From Epilithonimonas caeni DSM 17710 (GTDB taxonomy: Bacteria > Bacteroidota > Bacteroidia > Flavobacteriales > Weeksellaceae), in assembly GCF_000426465.1 (NCBI RefSeq), contig NZ_AUFK01000009.1, positions 124,001 through 188,000 on the forward strand: a DNA stretch of 64,000 bases. Reading direction: 5' to 3'. Position numbers and translations under genes: made by a program. Positions 40,943 to 48,836 of this stretch are shown in pieces. Positions within the stretch are counted from its first letter, which is position 1; each line of letters starts with the position of its first letter. The notes under the pieces are model-generated. The model was not told the DNA's origin. It made no database searches and worked only from the letters and a program-made list of their open reading frames with translations.

Positions 40943-42508
40943 ATGCGTTTCAGATCATCATTTTTTCAAATAGTATTGCTGGTCGTTTTTGTAGTTTCTT
41001 GTGCTACAAAAACTAAAAAATCAACCCCGAAATCTGGTATTAAGCCTGTTGTAAAAACAGAAATCAAGCTTCCTCCAAAACCTGTTGTCAAATTGGATAA
41101 CATTGATCTGCCCGAAATCAAAAGGGAATTCAGAGCAGTGTGGATTGCTTCGGTTGCCAACATCAACTGGCCTTCGAGAAATGATCTTTCTGTTGACCAG
41201 CAAAAACAGGAAGCAATACAATTATTGAATCTTTTGGTTGACCTCAATTTCAACGCTGTGATTTTGCAGGTTCGTCCTTCTGCAGACGCTTTGTACAAAA
41301 GTCCGCACGAGCCATGGTCTTATTTTTTAACTGGACAAATTGGTCAGGCTCCTTATCCGGAATATGACCCTTTGGAGTTTTGGATTGAAGAATCCCACAA
41401 ACGTGGTCTGGAATTTCATGCCTGGCTCAATCCTTTCCGTGCGCATCATTCCAACGGTGGACAGATCACATCAGAATCAATGGTGAAAAAATCCCCTGAT
41501 AACATCGTTAAGCTAAAAAACGGAATGTACTGGTTTGACCCGGCTGATGACAGAACGCAGGAACAGGCCTCGAAAGTGGTGAAAGATATTGTTTCAAGAT
41601 ATGATGTGGACGGAATTCATTTTGATGATTATTTTTATCCTTACGCAGAATATAATGGTGGAAAAGATTTTCCGGATTACAAATCCTGGTCGCTTTATCA
41701 GCAATCTGGCGGAACGCTTTCCAGGGCGGATTGGAGACGTGGAAATGTGAACAAATTCGTGAAGCGGATCTATGACGAAATCAAAGCTCAGAAAAATGAT
41801 GTCAAGTTCGGTATCAGTCCTTTTGGGATTTGGAAACCTGGCTTTCCTACGGGAATCAAAGGCTCTTCTCAATATGATGAATTATATGCCGATGCAAAAC
41901 TGTGGCTGAATCAAGGCTGGATCGATTATTTCACGCCCCAGTTGTATTGGCCTGTGGATTCGCCGGGACAAAGTTTTCCGCTTCTTTTGCAATGGTGGAG
42001 TGATGAGAATACAAAAGGCCGTCATCTTTGGCCAGGTTTGAACACGGTTGCTGTAAAATCCTCAAACCCAGTTTCTGAAATCGCCAGAGAGATAGATGTG
42101 ACAAGACAGATCCTGAAAAAAAATACTGGAGAAGTACATTGGAGCATTGCCGGAATCACAAAGAATTACGCAATGCAACAGGAATTAAAAACCAATTCCT
42201 ACAAAGAGAAAGCCTTGATTCCCGAAACAACTTGGCTGGCTTCTAAAGAATTACCGGAATTGAATGTAATTTGGAAAAAACAATTTAATAATGTTTCAAT
42301 CAATTGGAACAAACAAACCGAAGCGTTGTCTTATGTTATTTATTTAAAATATGGTAACAATTGGCAAACGGAAATTCTTTCTCCAGAAATCATCAGTAAA
42401 AATGTTGTTTCAGAATCTAATGGAAAAAAACTTTCAACAGTTGTTGTAAGGTCTGTGAATAAGCTTGGGAAGTTGGGCGGTTATAGGGTTGTTTTGGTGA
42501 ATTTATAA
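40943..42508 (+). CDS. Family 10 glycosylhydrolase-like lipoprotein (GHL10)
   Basis: A 521-residue lipoprotein; the lipobox is VFVVSC (Cys about 20). The catalytic TIM-barrel of PF02638 spans about 65-400, with REFRAVWIASVANINWPS, FNAVILQVRPSADALY, FHAWLNPFRA, DGIHFDDYFYPY (acidic catalytic candidate) and DYFTPQLYWP. A beta-sandwich tail follows. Homologues are thought to act on peptidoglycan or cell-wall glycans. Start 40943 is preferred to a TTG three codons upstream. Confidence 0.87.
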   Translation: MRFRSSFFQIVLLVVFVVSCATKTKKSTPKSGIKPVVKTEIKLPPKPVVKLDNIDLPEIKREFRAVWIASVANINWPSRNDLSVDQQKQEAIQLLNLLVDLNFNAVILQVRPSADALYKSPHEPWSYFLTGQIGQAPYPEYDPLEFWIEESHKRGLEFHAWLNPFRAHHSNGGQITSESMVKKSPDNIVKLKNGMYWFDPADDRTQEQASKVVKDIVSRYDVDGIHFDDYFYPYAEYNGGKDFPDYKSWSLYQQSGGTLSRADWRRGNVNKFVKRIYDEIKAQKNDVKFGISPFGIWKPGFPTGIKGSSQYDELYADAKLWLNQGWIDYFTPQLYWPVDSPGQSFPLLLQWWSDENTKGRHLWPGLNTVAVKSSNPVSEIAREIDVTRQILKKNTGEVHWSIAGITKNYAMQQELKTNSYKEKALIPETTWLASKELPELNVIWKKQFNNVSINWNKQTEALSYVIYLKYGNNWQTEILSPEIISKNVVSESNGKKLSTVVVRSVNKLGKLGGYRVVLVNL

Positions 42509-42510
42509 TA

Positions 42511-42852
42511 TTAATTAGTTGTTTTTATCATCATATGGCATAATACTGCGACTTCACTCACATTAATATCATCAGCATAATCTCCGCCATTCACAGCCTC
42601 TTCGATGCAGGTTTTCATATTGATTGCATCACTTTTCATTTCTGACATTGTTTTATATTCTTGATGTTCAACTTTTTTTAAATTTGCAACAAAATCGGCA
42701 CAAGTAGCTAATTTATTTTCTTCGGTCGCATTTTTCCAATCAGAAATTTTTGACTGGTGCAATGTTCCATTTTTTGTCCACTCAATTTCTTTTTGATTAT
42801 TTCCATCACAAGAAATCAAAAAAATGATAATTAGAAATAGTATTTTCTTCAT
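42511..42852 (-). CDS. Small putative lipoprotein, unknown function
   Basis: A 113-residue protein with a lipoprotein signal (MKKILFLIIIFLISCDG, Cys15). The mature part is small, charged and contains three more cysteines (ATCADF, MKTCIEEA, VLCHMM), which could form disulfides or bind a ligand. No family recognised. It is convergent with the GH10-like gene, whose stop is 2 bp away. Confidence 0.65.
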   Translation of the reverse strand: MKKILFLIIIFLISCDGNNQKEIEWTKNGTLHQSKISDWKNATEENKLATCADFVANLKKVEHQEYKTMSEMKSDAINMKTCIEEAVNGGDYADDINVSEVAVLCHMMIKTTN

Positions 42853-43050
42853 ATGTTTAAAATTATTTTCAAAAATAGTATTATCATTTTTGATTTATTT
42901 ATGGAAAACCATATCTATCGAGAAATTTTAAAATATTACTTAATATCGCAAACTTGATACAATTTCTTATTCAATACAGTATATTTTTTTCAATAGTAAA
43001 CTCAATATTTCAAATAAAACTTTAATTTTATTGAAAATAAATCTATTACT

Positions 43051-44154
43051 ATGTCCATTAACAGAAGAGACTGGCTGAAGACCGCTTTTTTAGGAAGTGC
43101 TGCTTTGACGATTTCGCCATTGGAATTTTTCGCTAAAGAAACCCCTAATTTCAACTTATTAAAAAAAGATAACGAAACCATTCGACTTTGTTTCAACGAA
43201 AATCCTTTTGGAACGTCTCCGAAAGCTTTGGAAGCGATGCAGAAAAGCCTCAGTCTTTCTTCGATGTACGATTTCAAATTTGCAGATATCCTTTGTGAGA
43301 AACTGGCAGAAATCAATCAGACCAAAAAAGAAAATCTTTTGGTTTCGGCAGGTTCGTCTTTCCTATTGGAATTGATTACGAAATATGTTTCCATCAATAA
43401 AGGACATTTTATCATTCCTGATCCGTCTTTCACGATCTTTGAACCAATTGCCGAGTTTCTCGGAATGTCAAAATCTGTAATTCCTCTGAACGAAAAGAAG
43501 AAAATCGACCTTGATAAGATGAAAGCTGCTGTCAAAAAAGACACGAAACTCATCTACATCTGCAATCCGAATAATCCAACCGGCGATTTGCTTTCCAGAC
43601 AGGAAATTGAAGGTTTCATCAAATCTATCCCTGATAGCATCATTGTTTTGGTTGATGAAGCTTACATCGAATTTACAACTCAGAAATCTCTCAGCGATTT
43701 GGTTGACGTTTACAAAAATCTGATTATAACAAGAACATTTTCAAAACTTTATGGATTTGCCGGTGCAAGATTGGGTTATGCCATTGGAAATGAAAGATTA
43801 ATTGCTGAGCTGAAAAAGCTCCAAAGCTGGAGCGGTGCAGAGATCAGTGTTGTGACAATGGCTGGTGCAATTGCAGCAATGGAAGACAAGGAATTCATTA
43901 CTAAAGTTTTGGATAATAATCAGAAAGTGAAAGATTTTGTGATGTCAGGATTTAATAAACGAGGAATAAAAACGATTCCATCATCAGCTAATTTTGTTTA
44001 TTTCTCCTTGGAAAATTACAATGGCGATTACTTCAAAAAATTGAAAGACGCCAAAATACTAGGTGGGAAAACCTATGAACAAAAAGGAAAATGGACAAGG
44101 ATCAGCTTGGGAACTGTGGACCAGATGAACAAGTATTTTGAAGTGGTCTTATGA
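43051..44154 (+). CDS. HisC-like PLP aminotransferase with a Tat signal
   Basis: A 367-residue class I/II aminotransferase resembling histidinol-phosphate aminotransferase: LCFNENPFGTSPKALEAM, YICNPNNPTGDLL, VDEAYIEF, and Schiff-base Lys232 in TRTFSKLYGFAGARLGY. Unlike true HisC it begins with a twin-arginine signal (NRRDWLKTAFLGSAALTISPLEFFA, residues 5-29), the x-R-R-x-W-L-K form, so it should be exported folded with PLP bound. No his genes are nearby. An extracytoplasmic amino-acid or amine transamination role is inferred. Confidence 0.83.
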   Translation: MSINRRDWLKTAFLGSAALTISPLEFFAKETPNFNLLKKDNETIRLCFNENPFGTSPKALEAMQKSLSLSSMYDFKFADILCEKLAEINQTKKENLLVSAGSSFLLELITKYVSINKGHFIIPDPSFTIFEPIAEFLGMSKSVIPLNEKKKIDLDKMKAAVKKDTKLIYICNPNNPTGDLLSRQEIEGFIKSIPDSIIVLVDEAYIEFTTQKSLSDLVDVYKNLIITRTFSKLYGFAGARLGYAIGNERLIAELKKLQSWSGAEISVVTMAGAIAAMEDKEFITKVLDNNQKVKDFVMSGFNKRGIKTIPSSANFVYFSLENYNGDYFKKLKDAKILGGKTYEQKGKWTRISLGTVDQMNKYFEVVL

Positions 44155-44337
44155 TGAATAATTTTAAAAGCTAAACTATAGAAGATTCAAACAAGTTTGA
44201 ATAATAAATTATTTTAAAATTTCTTAAACACTATTTGATTATTATTAAAAGTTTCTAAAAAAATATAAAATTTCAAAATTTATGGCCTTTATGGAATCGT
44301 AGTTGCGATAATCATCATAACTTAAAATAAAAAGGTT

Positions 44338-44880
44338 ATGAAAACGGAATCGAAAATTAAAAGTTTATTGTTTGGATTATCATTACTAACAGTTGGTTAT
44401 GTAAATGCCCAAACAACCAATGAAACACAAACGGCAACTACAACTCAAAGTTCAACTGCCAACCCCCAAATAGATGCGCTGAAACAAAAAATTGCTGCCA
44501 ATCCACAAGACACACAATCTTTGGTAGCATTGGCAACGGCTTATCAGGATGCTCAGGATTATACATCTGCCATTGCAACTTGGAATCAGATCACAACGAT
44601 CATTCCAGATTGGGCACCGGCATATTATAGCATTGGTTATGCCAATCAGGCGGCAAAAAACAACGAAGGAGCAAAAGCTGCTTATGATAAATACATTGCA
44701 AAAGTAAAACCGGAAGAGGTAGAAGCTAATAAGCAGAACCTGGCTTACGCTTATTTTTTCATTGCTTTCCAAGAGAAGGATACTGATAAAGAAAAAGCTA
44801 AGCAGTATATAGCAAAATCTTTGCAATATGACAGTACCAATCAAGATGCGCTTAACCTAAGTAAAAGCTTGATGAACTAA
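44338..44880 (+). CDS. Exported TPR-repeat protein
   Basis: A 180-residue protein with signal peptide (to about residue 24), a Thr/Gln-rich linker (NETQTATTTQSSTANPQ), then three to four TPR-like helical hairpins (SLVALATAYQDAQDYTSAIATW, APAYYSIGYANQAAKNNEGAKAAY, YAYFFIAFQEKDTDKEKAKQYI). TPRs mediate protein contacts. Partner unknown. The 183-bp upstream gap is AT-rich, with no recognised element. Confidence 0.75.
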   Translation: MKTESKIKSLLFGLSLLTVGYVNAQTTNETQTATTTQSSTANPQIDALKQKIAANPQDTQSLVALATAYQDAQDYTSAIATWNQITTIIPDWAPAYYSIGYANQAAKNNEGAKAAYDKYIAKVKPEEVEANKQNLAYAYFFIAFQEKDTDKEKAKQYIAKSLQYDSTNQDALNLSKSLMN

Positions 44881-44900
44881 AATCAAATTCTCAATCATAA

Positions 44901-44927
44901 AAAAGACGCTTAATTTAAGCGTCTTTT
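44901..44927 (+). terminator. Terminator shared by TPR and DUF4349 genes
   Basis: AAAAGACGCTT (44901-44911) pairs perfectly with AAGCGTCTTTT (44917-44927) around a short loop. The right arm overlaps the stop and last codons of the convergent DUF4349 gene, so the same hairpin can serve both strands. Confidence 0.8.
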
Positions 44928-45883
44928 CTTTTAATCTTTATAAATTTATCATTAAGGTCATCATCCTTCGGAATATTTTGATTCTTGTCCTGATTTTTCT
45001 TTTTATAAAAATAATAACCAATTCCAGCAATCAAGAATACCGGCCAAAAGGGTAGAAGGAACAACAGAATACTTCCAATCACATGCCATCCGGATGAAAT
45101 TGCATCTGCGGATTTTTCACCAAAAGTCTTATCTTTTTCATTTTCCTGAGGTTTCAGGTGATTGTCATAAAGCGTGATTTCCAGATTGCCCAATTTATTA
45201 GGACTATAGGTATCACCTTTCTCTTCCAGATTTTTATTTCGGATGATTCCCAAATTTTGAAGGTCTTCTACAAGATAATCGAACTTTTCAACTGGAACTT
45301 TCGCTGTAACATAGAGTGTCTGAAATTCATCATTACTCACCAGATTTTCCGTTTTGACAGTCCCGTCATATTTTCGGATGATTTCTCTGAGAAATTGTTT
45401 GGATTCGGAGATATTCTCAACATTGATTTCCACAGAACCATTTTTTACCATTGGAGAAGGTTCTGGAACTACATTTTCCTTTTTTGCAGGTTTGTCTTTG
45501 TAGATGACTTTGGTAAGAACTTTAGTCGTTTTCGGGATTTCTTTTTTGATTTGATTTTTTATCGAATCAATATTTGAACTGATTTTATTCTCTTCAATAT
45601 CTTTTTTGAATTTCTCGATATTTTCAGAAATAGAATCGATTTTATTTTTGCTGTTTTCAAAAGCTTTCTCGATATCTTCTTTATTTTTGATAAGATCTTT
45701 AGCTCTTAGATTCACCGAATCTAAAACTGCATTGGCATTAGAATCCAGATTTTTTACAGTTTCAGAAGTTTTATCCATCAAAGAATCTGCACTGGCGATT
45801 GTATGATTAGCTTCCTGTAGATCTGCTTTTTTACACATCGTGAGTGTGCTCAAAATAATGGTGGTCAATATTAATTTTTTCAT
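44915..45883 (-). CDS. DUF4349-like lipoprotein with coiled coil and C-terminal helix
   Basis: A 322-residue protein: lipoprotein-type signal with Cys17 (LSTLTMC), a long helical, probably coiled-coil segment (about 30-125, rich in K/E/D/N/S), then a DUF4349-like domain (about 145-250; SVEINVENISESKQFLREII and VPVEKFDYLVEDLQNLG), a transmembrane helix (about 270-292; GSILLFLLPFWPVFLIAGIGYYF), and a Lys-rich tail. A protein with both lipid anchor and membrane helix could bridge the two membranes. Function unknown. Confidence 0.72.
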   Translation of the reverse strand: MKKLILTTIILSTLTMCKKADLQEANHTIASADSLMDKTSETVKNLDSNANAVLDSVNLRAKDLIKNKEDIEKAFENSKNKIDSISENIEKFKKDIEENKISSNIDSIKNQIKKEIPKTTKVLTKVIYKDKPAKKENVVPEPSPMVKNGSVEINVENISESKQFLREIIRKYDGTVKTENLVSNDEFQTLYVTAKVPVEKFDYLVEDLQNLGIIRNKNLEEKGDTYSPNKLGNLEITLYDNHLKPQENEKDKTFGEKSADAISSGWHVIGSILLFLLPFWPVFLIAGIGYYFYKKKNQDKNQNIPKDDDLNDKFIKIKRKDA

Positions 45884-46034
45884 TGGGATAATTTTATGAT
45901 GTAAAGCTATCCCGAAACGAAAAGAATGATTTGTAAATGAATCCGATAATTTTTGTAATATTTTTAAATATTGAAAATCAAATATTTAAATTGATTTTAC
46001 AAATGATTTACAAGAGTTTTATAAAAAAGGTAAA

Positions 46035-46103
46035 ATGCCGATTATTGTTTCTTTGATTTTTGGGGATAATAATTTGGATGAAGTGAAGGAGTATTTAAAA
46101 TAA
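46035..46103 (+). other. Very short frame, possible gene remnant
   Basis: ATG at 46035 opens a 22-residue frame (MPIIVSLIFGDNNLDEVKEY...), and the same frame is open upstream to about 45990 without a start codon. It reads like the C-terminal end of a longer lost gene rather than a real small protein. The rest of 45884-46108 holds AT-rich sequence with no other feature. Confidence 0.25.
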
Positions 46104-46108
46104 AATTT

Positions 46109-46687
46109 TTATAAAATATTATTAAGCGTTTCTATTTCAATATCTAATATTTCTATTATTTCACCATTTGATTTTACACTTAAAGAAATTGTTCTTTCAC
46201 TATTTAATTCAAATGTGAAATTGTAAATATTGAAGGGCTTCGATGTCAAATCTTGTTTATTCTCTCTTTTGAACCAATTTGAAAAATCAACTAAAAATGT
46301 AGTATGATTATCAATCAATTTTATACTTTTAATATCATAATTTTTAGAGATATGTGAGATAGCCATAATTTTAGCTACATCTTCATCAATATAAACTTTG
46401 TCTGAATTATGAAATATTTTTGAAATTCTTTTTCCGATTTTTATCCATCCGTCAATACCTTTTTCAAGTTTATCGCCAAGTGAAATTATACTTGTTATAG
46501 AACTCAATGTAGCAAGTATCAGTATCCAATCCGCACCTCGCCCAAAATTAACTGTAGAAATTTCAACACTGTTATCAATTTCCTTAAGTTCAGTCAAAAT
46601 TATATCTAATTCATTTGAGTTAATTTCAGATATGTCATAATTTAATAAATCTTCAGATATATCTTTAGGCAGTATAATTATTTTCAT
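46109..46687 (-). CDS. Orphan protein of unknown function
   Basis: A 192-residue protein with no family I recognise. It has an acidic N-terminal region, a hydrophobic segment (about 53-70; DWILILATLSSITSIISLG) that could cross or touch a membrane, a basic helical stretch, and a beta-rich C-terminal half. The order small domain / hydrophobic helix / basic stretch recalls effector-associated small proteins, but nothing nearby supports a defence or effector system. The gene is more AT-rich than its neighbours and isolated, so horizontal gain is possible. Confidence 0.6.
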   Translation of the reverse strand: MKIIILPKDISEDLLNYDISEINSNELDIILTELKEIDNSVEISTVNFGRGADWILILATLSSITSIISLGDKLEKGIDGWIKIGKRISKIFHNSDKVYIDEDVAKIMAISHISKNYDIKSIKLIDNHTTFLVDFSNWFKRENKQDLTSKPFNIYNFTFELNSERTISLSVKSNGEIIEILDIEIETLNNIL

Positions 46688-46759
46688 CTTATTAATGTTA
46701 AGTATTCAAATATAATCATTATTCTAGTCGAAATAACATCAATTCTTATCACCAAAAAA

Positions 46760-46783
46760 AATCCGCAGAAAACGCTGCGGATT
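46760..46783 (-). terminator. Terminator of prfC
   Basis: AATCCGCAG (46760-46768) pairs perfectly with CTGCGGATT (46775-46783) around a 6-nt loop; on the minus strand it is followed by eight T. It starts 8 bp after the prfC stop. Confidence 0.93.
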
Positions 46784-46790
46784 ATATATT

Positions 46791-48383
46791 TTAATCATTA
46801 GCAAACTCACTAATAAAATGCAGTTTCACATTCGGAAACTTTTCCTGTGTCATTGTAATCGTAAAAGACGAATCGGCTAAGAAAACCAGTTGGTCATATT
46901 TGTCTCTCGCTAAGAAACGCTGTTTCAATCTCGCAAACTCTTTGAATTCCTCAGACTTTTCATCCGCTTCAACCCAACAAGCTTTATGAATGCTGATTGG
47001 CTCATAAGAACATTTCGCACCATATTCGTGCTCCAAACGGTATTGTATAACCTCATACTGGAGCGCACCAACCGTTCCGATGATTTTTCGTCCATTCATT
47101 TCCAGCGTAAAAAGCTGGGCTACACCTTCGTCCATTAGCTGATCAACACCTTTCGCTAATTGTTTCGCTTTCAATGGGTCGTTGTTATTGATGTAACGGA
47201 AATGTTCAGGAGAGAAACTCGGGATGCCTTTGAAATTCAGTTTTTCGCCGGCTGTCAAAGTATCACCAATTCGGAAACTTCCCGTATCATGAAGTCCGAC
47301 AATATCGCCAGGAAAACTCTCGTCCACAACTTCTTTTTTATCTGCAAAGAACGCGTTAGGAGAGGAGAACTTCATTTTTTTACCTTCTCTTACAAGGAGA
47401 TAATTTTCATTTCTTTTGAAAGTTCCGGACACGATTTTTACAAATGCCAGACGGTCTCTGTGCTTCGGGTCCATATTCGCGTGAATTTTGAACACAAACC
47501 CTGTAAAATTTTGTTCTTCCGGCTTTACCAATCTGGTTTCACTTTCTTTCGGCTGTGGCATTGGTGCAATATCAATGAAAGCATTCAATAACTCACGAAC
47601 TCCGAAATTATTAAGAGCAGAACCAAAGAAAACAGGCTGCAAATCACCATTCATATAATCTTCACGATTAAACTCCGGATAAACAGACTGTATCAGATCC
47701 AATTCTTCTCGTAAAGTTGTCGCCGCTTTTGAACCAACCAATTCATCAATTTGAGGATCGTTGATATCATCAATTTTCAGAGACTCTCCAACTTTCTGTT
47801 TCTTCTCTTCCAAAAACAACTGGATGTTATTTTCCCAAATATTATAAATCCCCTGAAAGTCGCTGCCCATACCAATCGGCAGAGAAAGCGGGCAAACCGT
47901 CAAACCTAATTTCTGTTCCACTTCATCCAGCAAATCGAAGGCATCTTTACCTTCACGGTCTAACTTATTGATGAAAACAATCATCGGAATGTTTCTCATT
48001 CTGCAAACCTGAACCAGCTTTTCTGTCTGTTCCTCAACTCCTTTCGCAACGTCGATCACAACAATTACAGAGTCAACGGCGGTCAAAGTTCGGTAAGTAT
48101 CTTCCGCAAAATCCTTGTGACCGGGCGTATCCAGAATATTGATCTTGTGGTCACGGTATTCAAAAGCCAAAACGGAAGTCGCCACAGAGATCCCTCTCTG
48201 ACGCTCGATTTCCATAAAGTCGGAGGTCGCTCCTTTTTTGATCTTGTTGGATTTTACAGCACCGGCTTCCTGAATCGCACCTCCGAAAAGCAGGAGTTTT
48301 TCCGTCAACGTGGTTTTTCCCGCATCGGGGTGGGAGATGATTCCGAAAGTTTTTCTTTTGCTGATTTCTTGTTCTAAAGACAT
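46791..48383 (-). CDS. prfC: Peptide chain release factor 3
   Basis: A 530-residue translational GTPase that recycles RF1/RF2. G1 is SHPDAGKTTLTEK (18-30), with ERQRGISVATSV, G3 DTPGHKDFAEDTYR, and G4 VFINKLDREG. FVFKIHANMDPKHRDRLAFVKI and the C-terminal GALQYEVIQYRLEHEYGAKCSYEPI are RF3-specific. Length is standard. Monocistronic with its own terminator. Confidence 0.96.
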   Translation of the reverse strand: MSLEQEISKRKTFGIISHPDAGKTTLTEKLLLFGGAIQEAGAVKSNKIKKGATSDFMEIERQRGISVATSVLAFEYRDHKINILDTPGHKDFAEDTYRTLTAVDSVIVVIDVAKGVEEQTEKLVQVCRMRNIPMIVFINKLDREGKDAFDLLDEVEQKLGLTVCPLSLPIGMGSDFQGIYNIWENNIQLFLEEKKQKVGESLKIDDINDPQIDELVGSKAATTLREELDLIQSVYPEFNREDYMNGDLQPVFFGSALNNFGVRELLNAFIDIAPMPQPKESETRLVKPEEQNFTGFVFKIHANMDPKHRDRLAFVKIVSGTFKRNENYLLVREGKKMKFSSPNAFFADKKEVVDESFPGDIVGLHDTGSFRIGDTLTAGEKLNFKGIPSFSPEHFRYINNNDPLKAKQLAKGVDQLMDEGVAQLFTLEMNGRKIIGTVGALQYEVIQYRLEHEYGAKCSYEPISIHKACWVEADEKSEEFKEFARLKQRFLARDKYDQLVFLADSSFTITMTQEKFPNVKLHFISEFAND

Positions 48384-48439
48384 AATAAAATTTGAGATTG
48401 CAAAAATCGTGATTTTAGTTGGATTCTGAAAATCGAGTT

Positions 48440-48565
48440 TTTATAAATGAAGTAGGAGCTTGATCCCGCTTGTAGTTTATACTGAGCCTGTCAAAGTGTT
48501 ATATCTTTTTTGTCTCAGAAGTTCTGCCATCAAAACAAAATTTTAAGCTAAGACAAAAAAAGATG
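48440..48565. repeat. Interspersed repeat with inverted arms upstream of prfC
   Basis: In the 453-bp gap between prfC and the SulP gene, GGAGCTTGATCCCGCT is followed by ATCTTTTTTGTCT (48503-48515), whose reverse complement, with one extra A, is AGACAAAAAAAGAT (48551-48564). The motifs resemble intergenic repeats I recall from Chryseobacterium-type genomes (not checked). No open frame. Confidence 0.5.
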
Positions 48566-48677
48566 CCGCTGCAAAACGAAGTTTCGACGATTCAAATTAT
48601 AAGTAAAAAACTCAGAGTCAATCGTGGCTAGGAGGGTAGTCTTACGATCAACATTGATGAATAAAATAGCATTTAGT

Positions 48678-48787
48678 CTAAACAAATTGCGGGAACCAAA
48701 ACTTAAGTGTGTTTTGCTCTAAACAGATCGTTGTAACTAAAACTCAAGTGTGTTTTATTCTAAACGAATTGCGGGAAGTAAAATATT
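48678..48787. repeat. 41-bp tandem repeat, about 2.7 copies
   Basis: Units begin with CTAAAC at 48678, 48719 and 48760, an exact 41-bp period. Each contains a TTGCGGGAA-like block and an AAACT(T/C)AAGTGTGTTTT block; the third unit is truncated and diverges after AAGTAAAAT. The second unit differs most in the central block (ATCGTTGTAA). It lies before the 3' end of the SulP gene, and no reading frame crosses it. Confidence 0.75.
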
Positions 48788-48836
48788 GTCAGTCTGAGGC
48801 TCTCGAAGATCTATAAAAAAAAATTCCTTATAAATC

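Noticed and set aside
43051-44154. Histidine biosynthesis gene hisC
   Set aside because: The protein has a Tat export signal and no other his genes are nearby, so a normal biosynthetic HisC is unlikely.
48678-48787. Possible CRISPR array
   Set aside because: Only 2.7 units, the repeat blocks diverge, there are no unique spacers of even length and no cas genes nearby.
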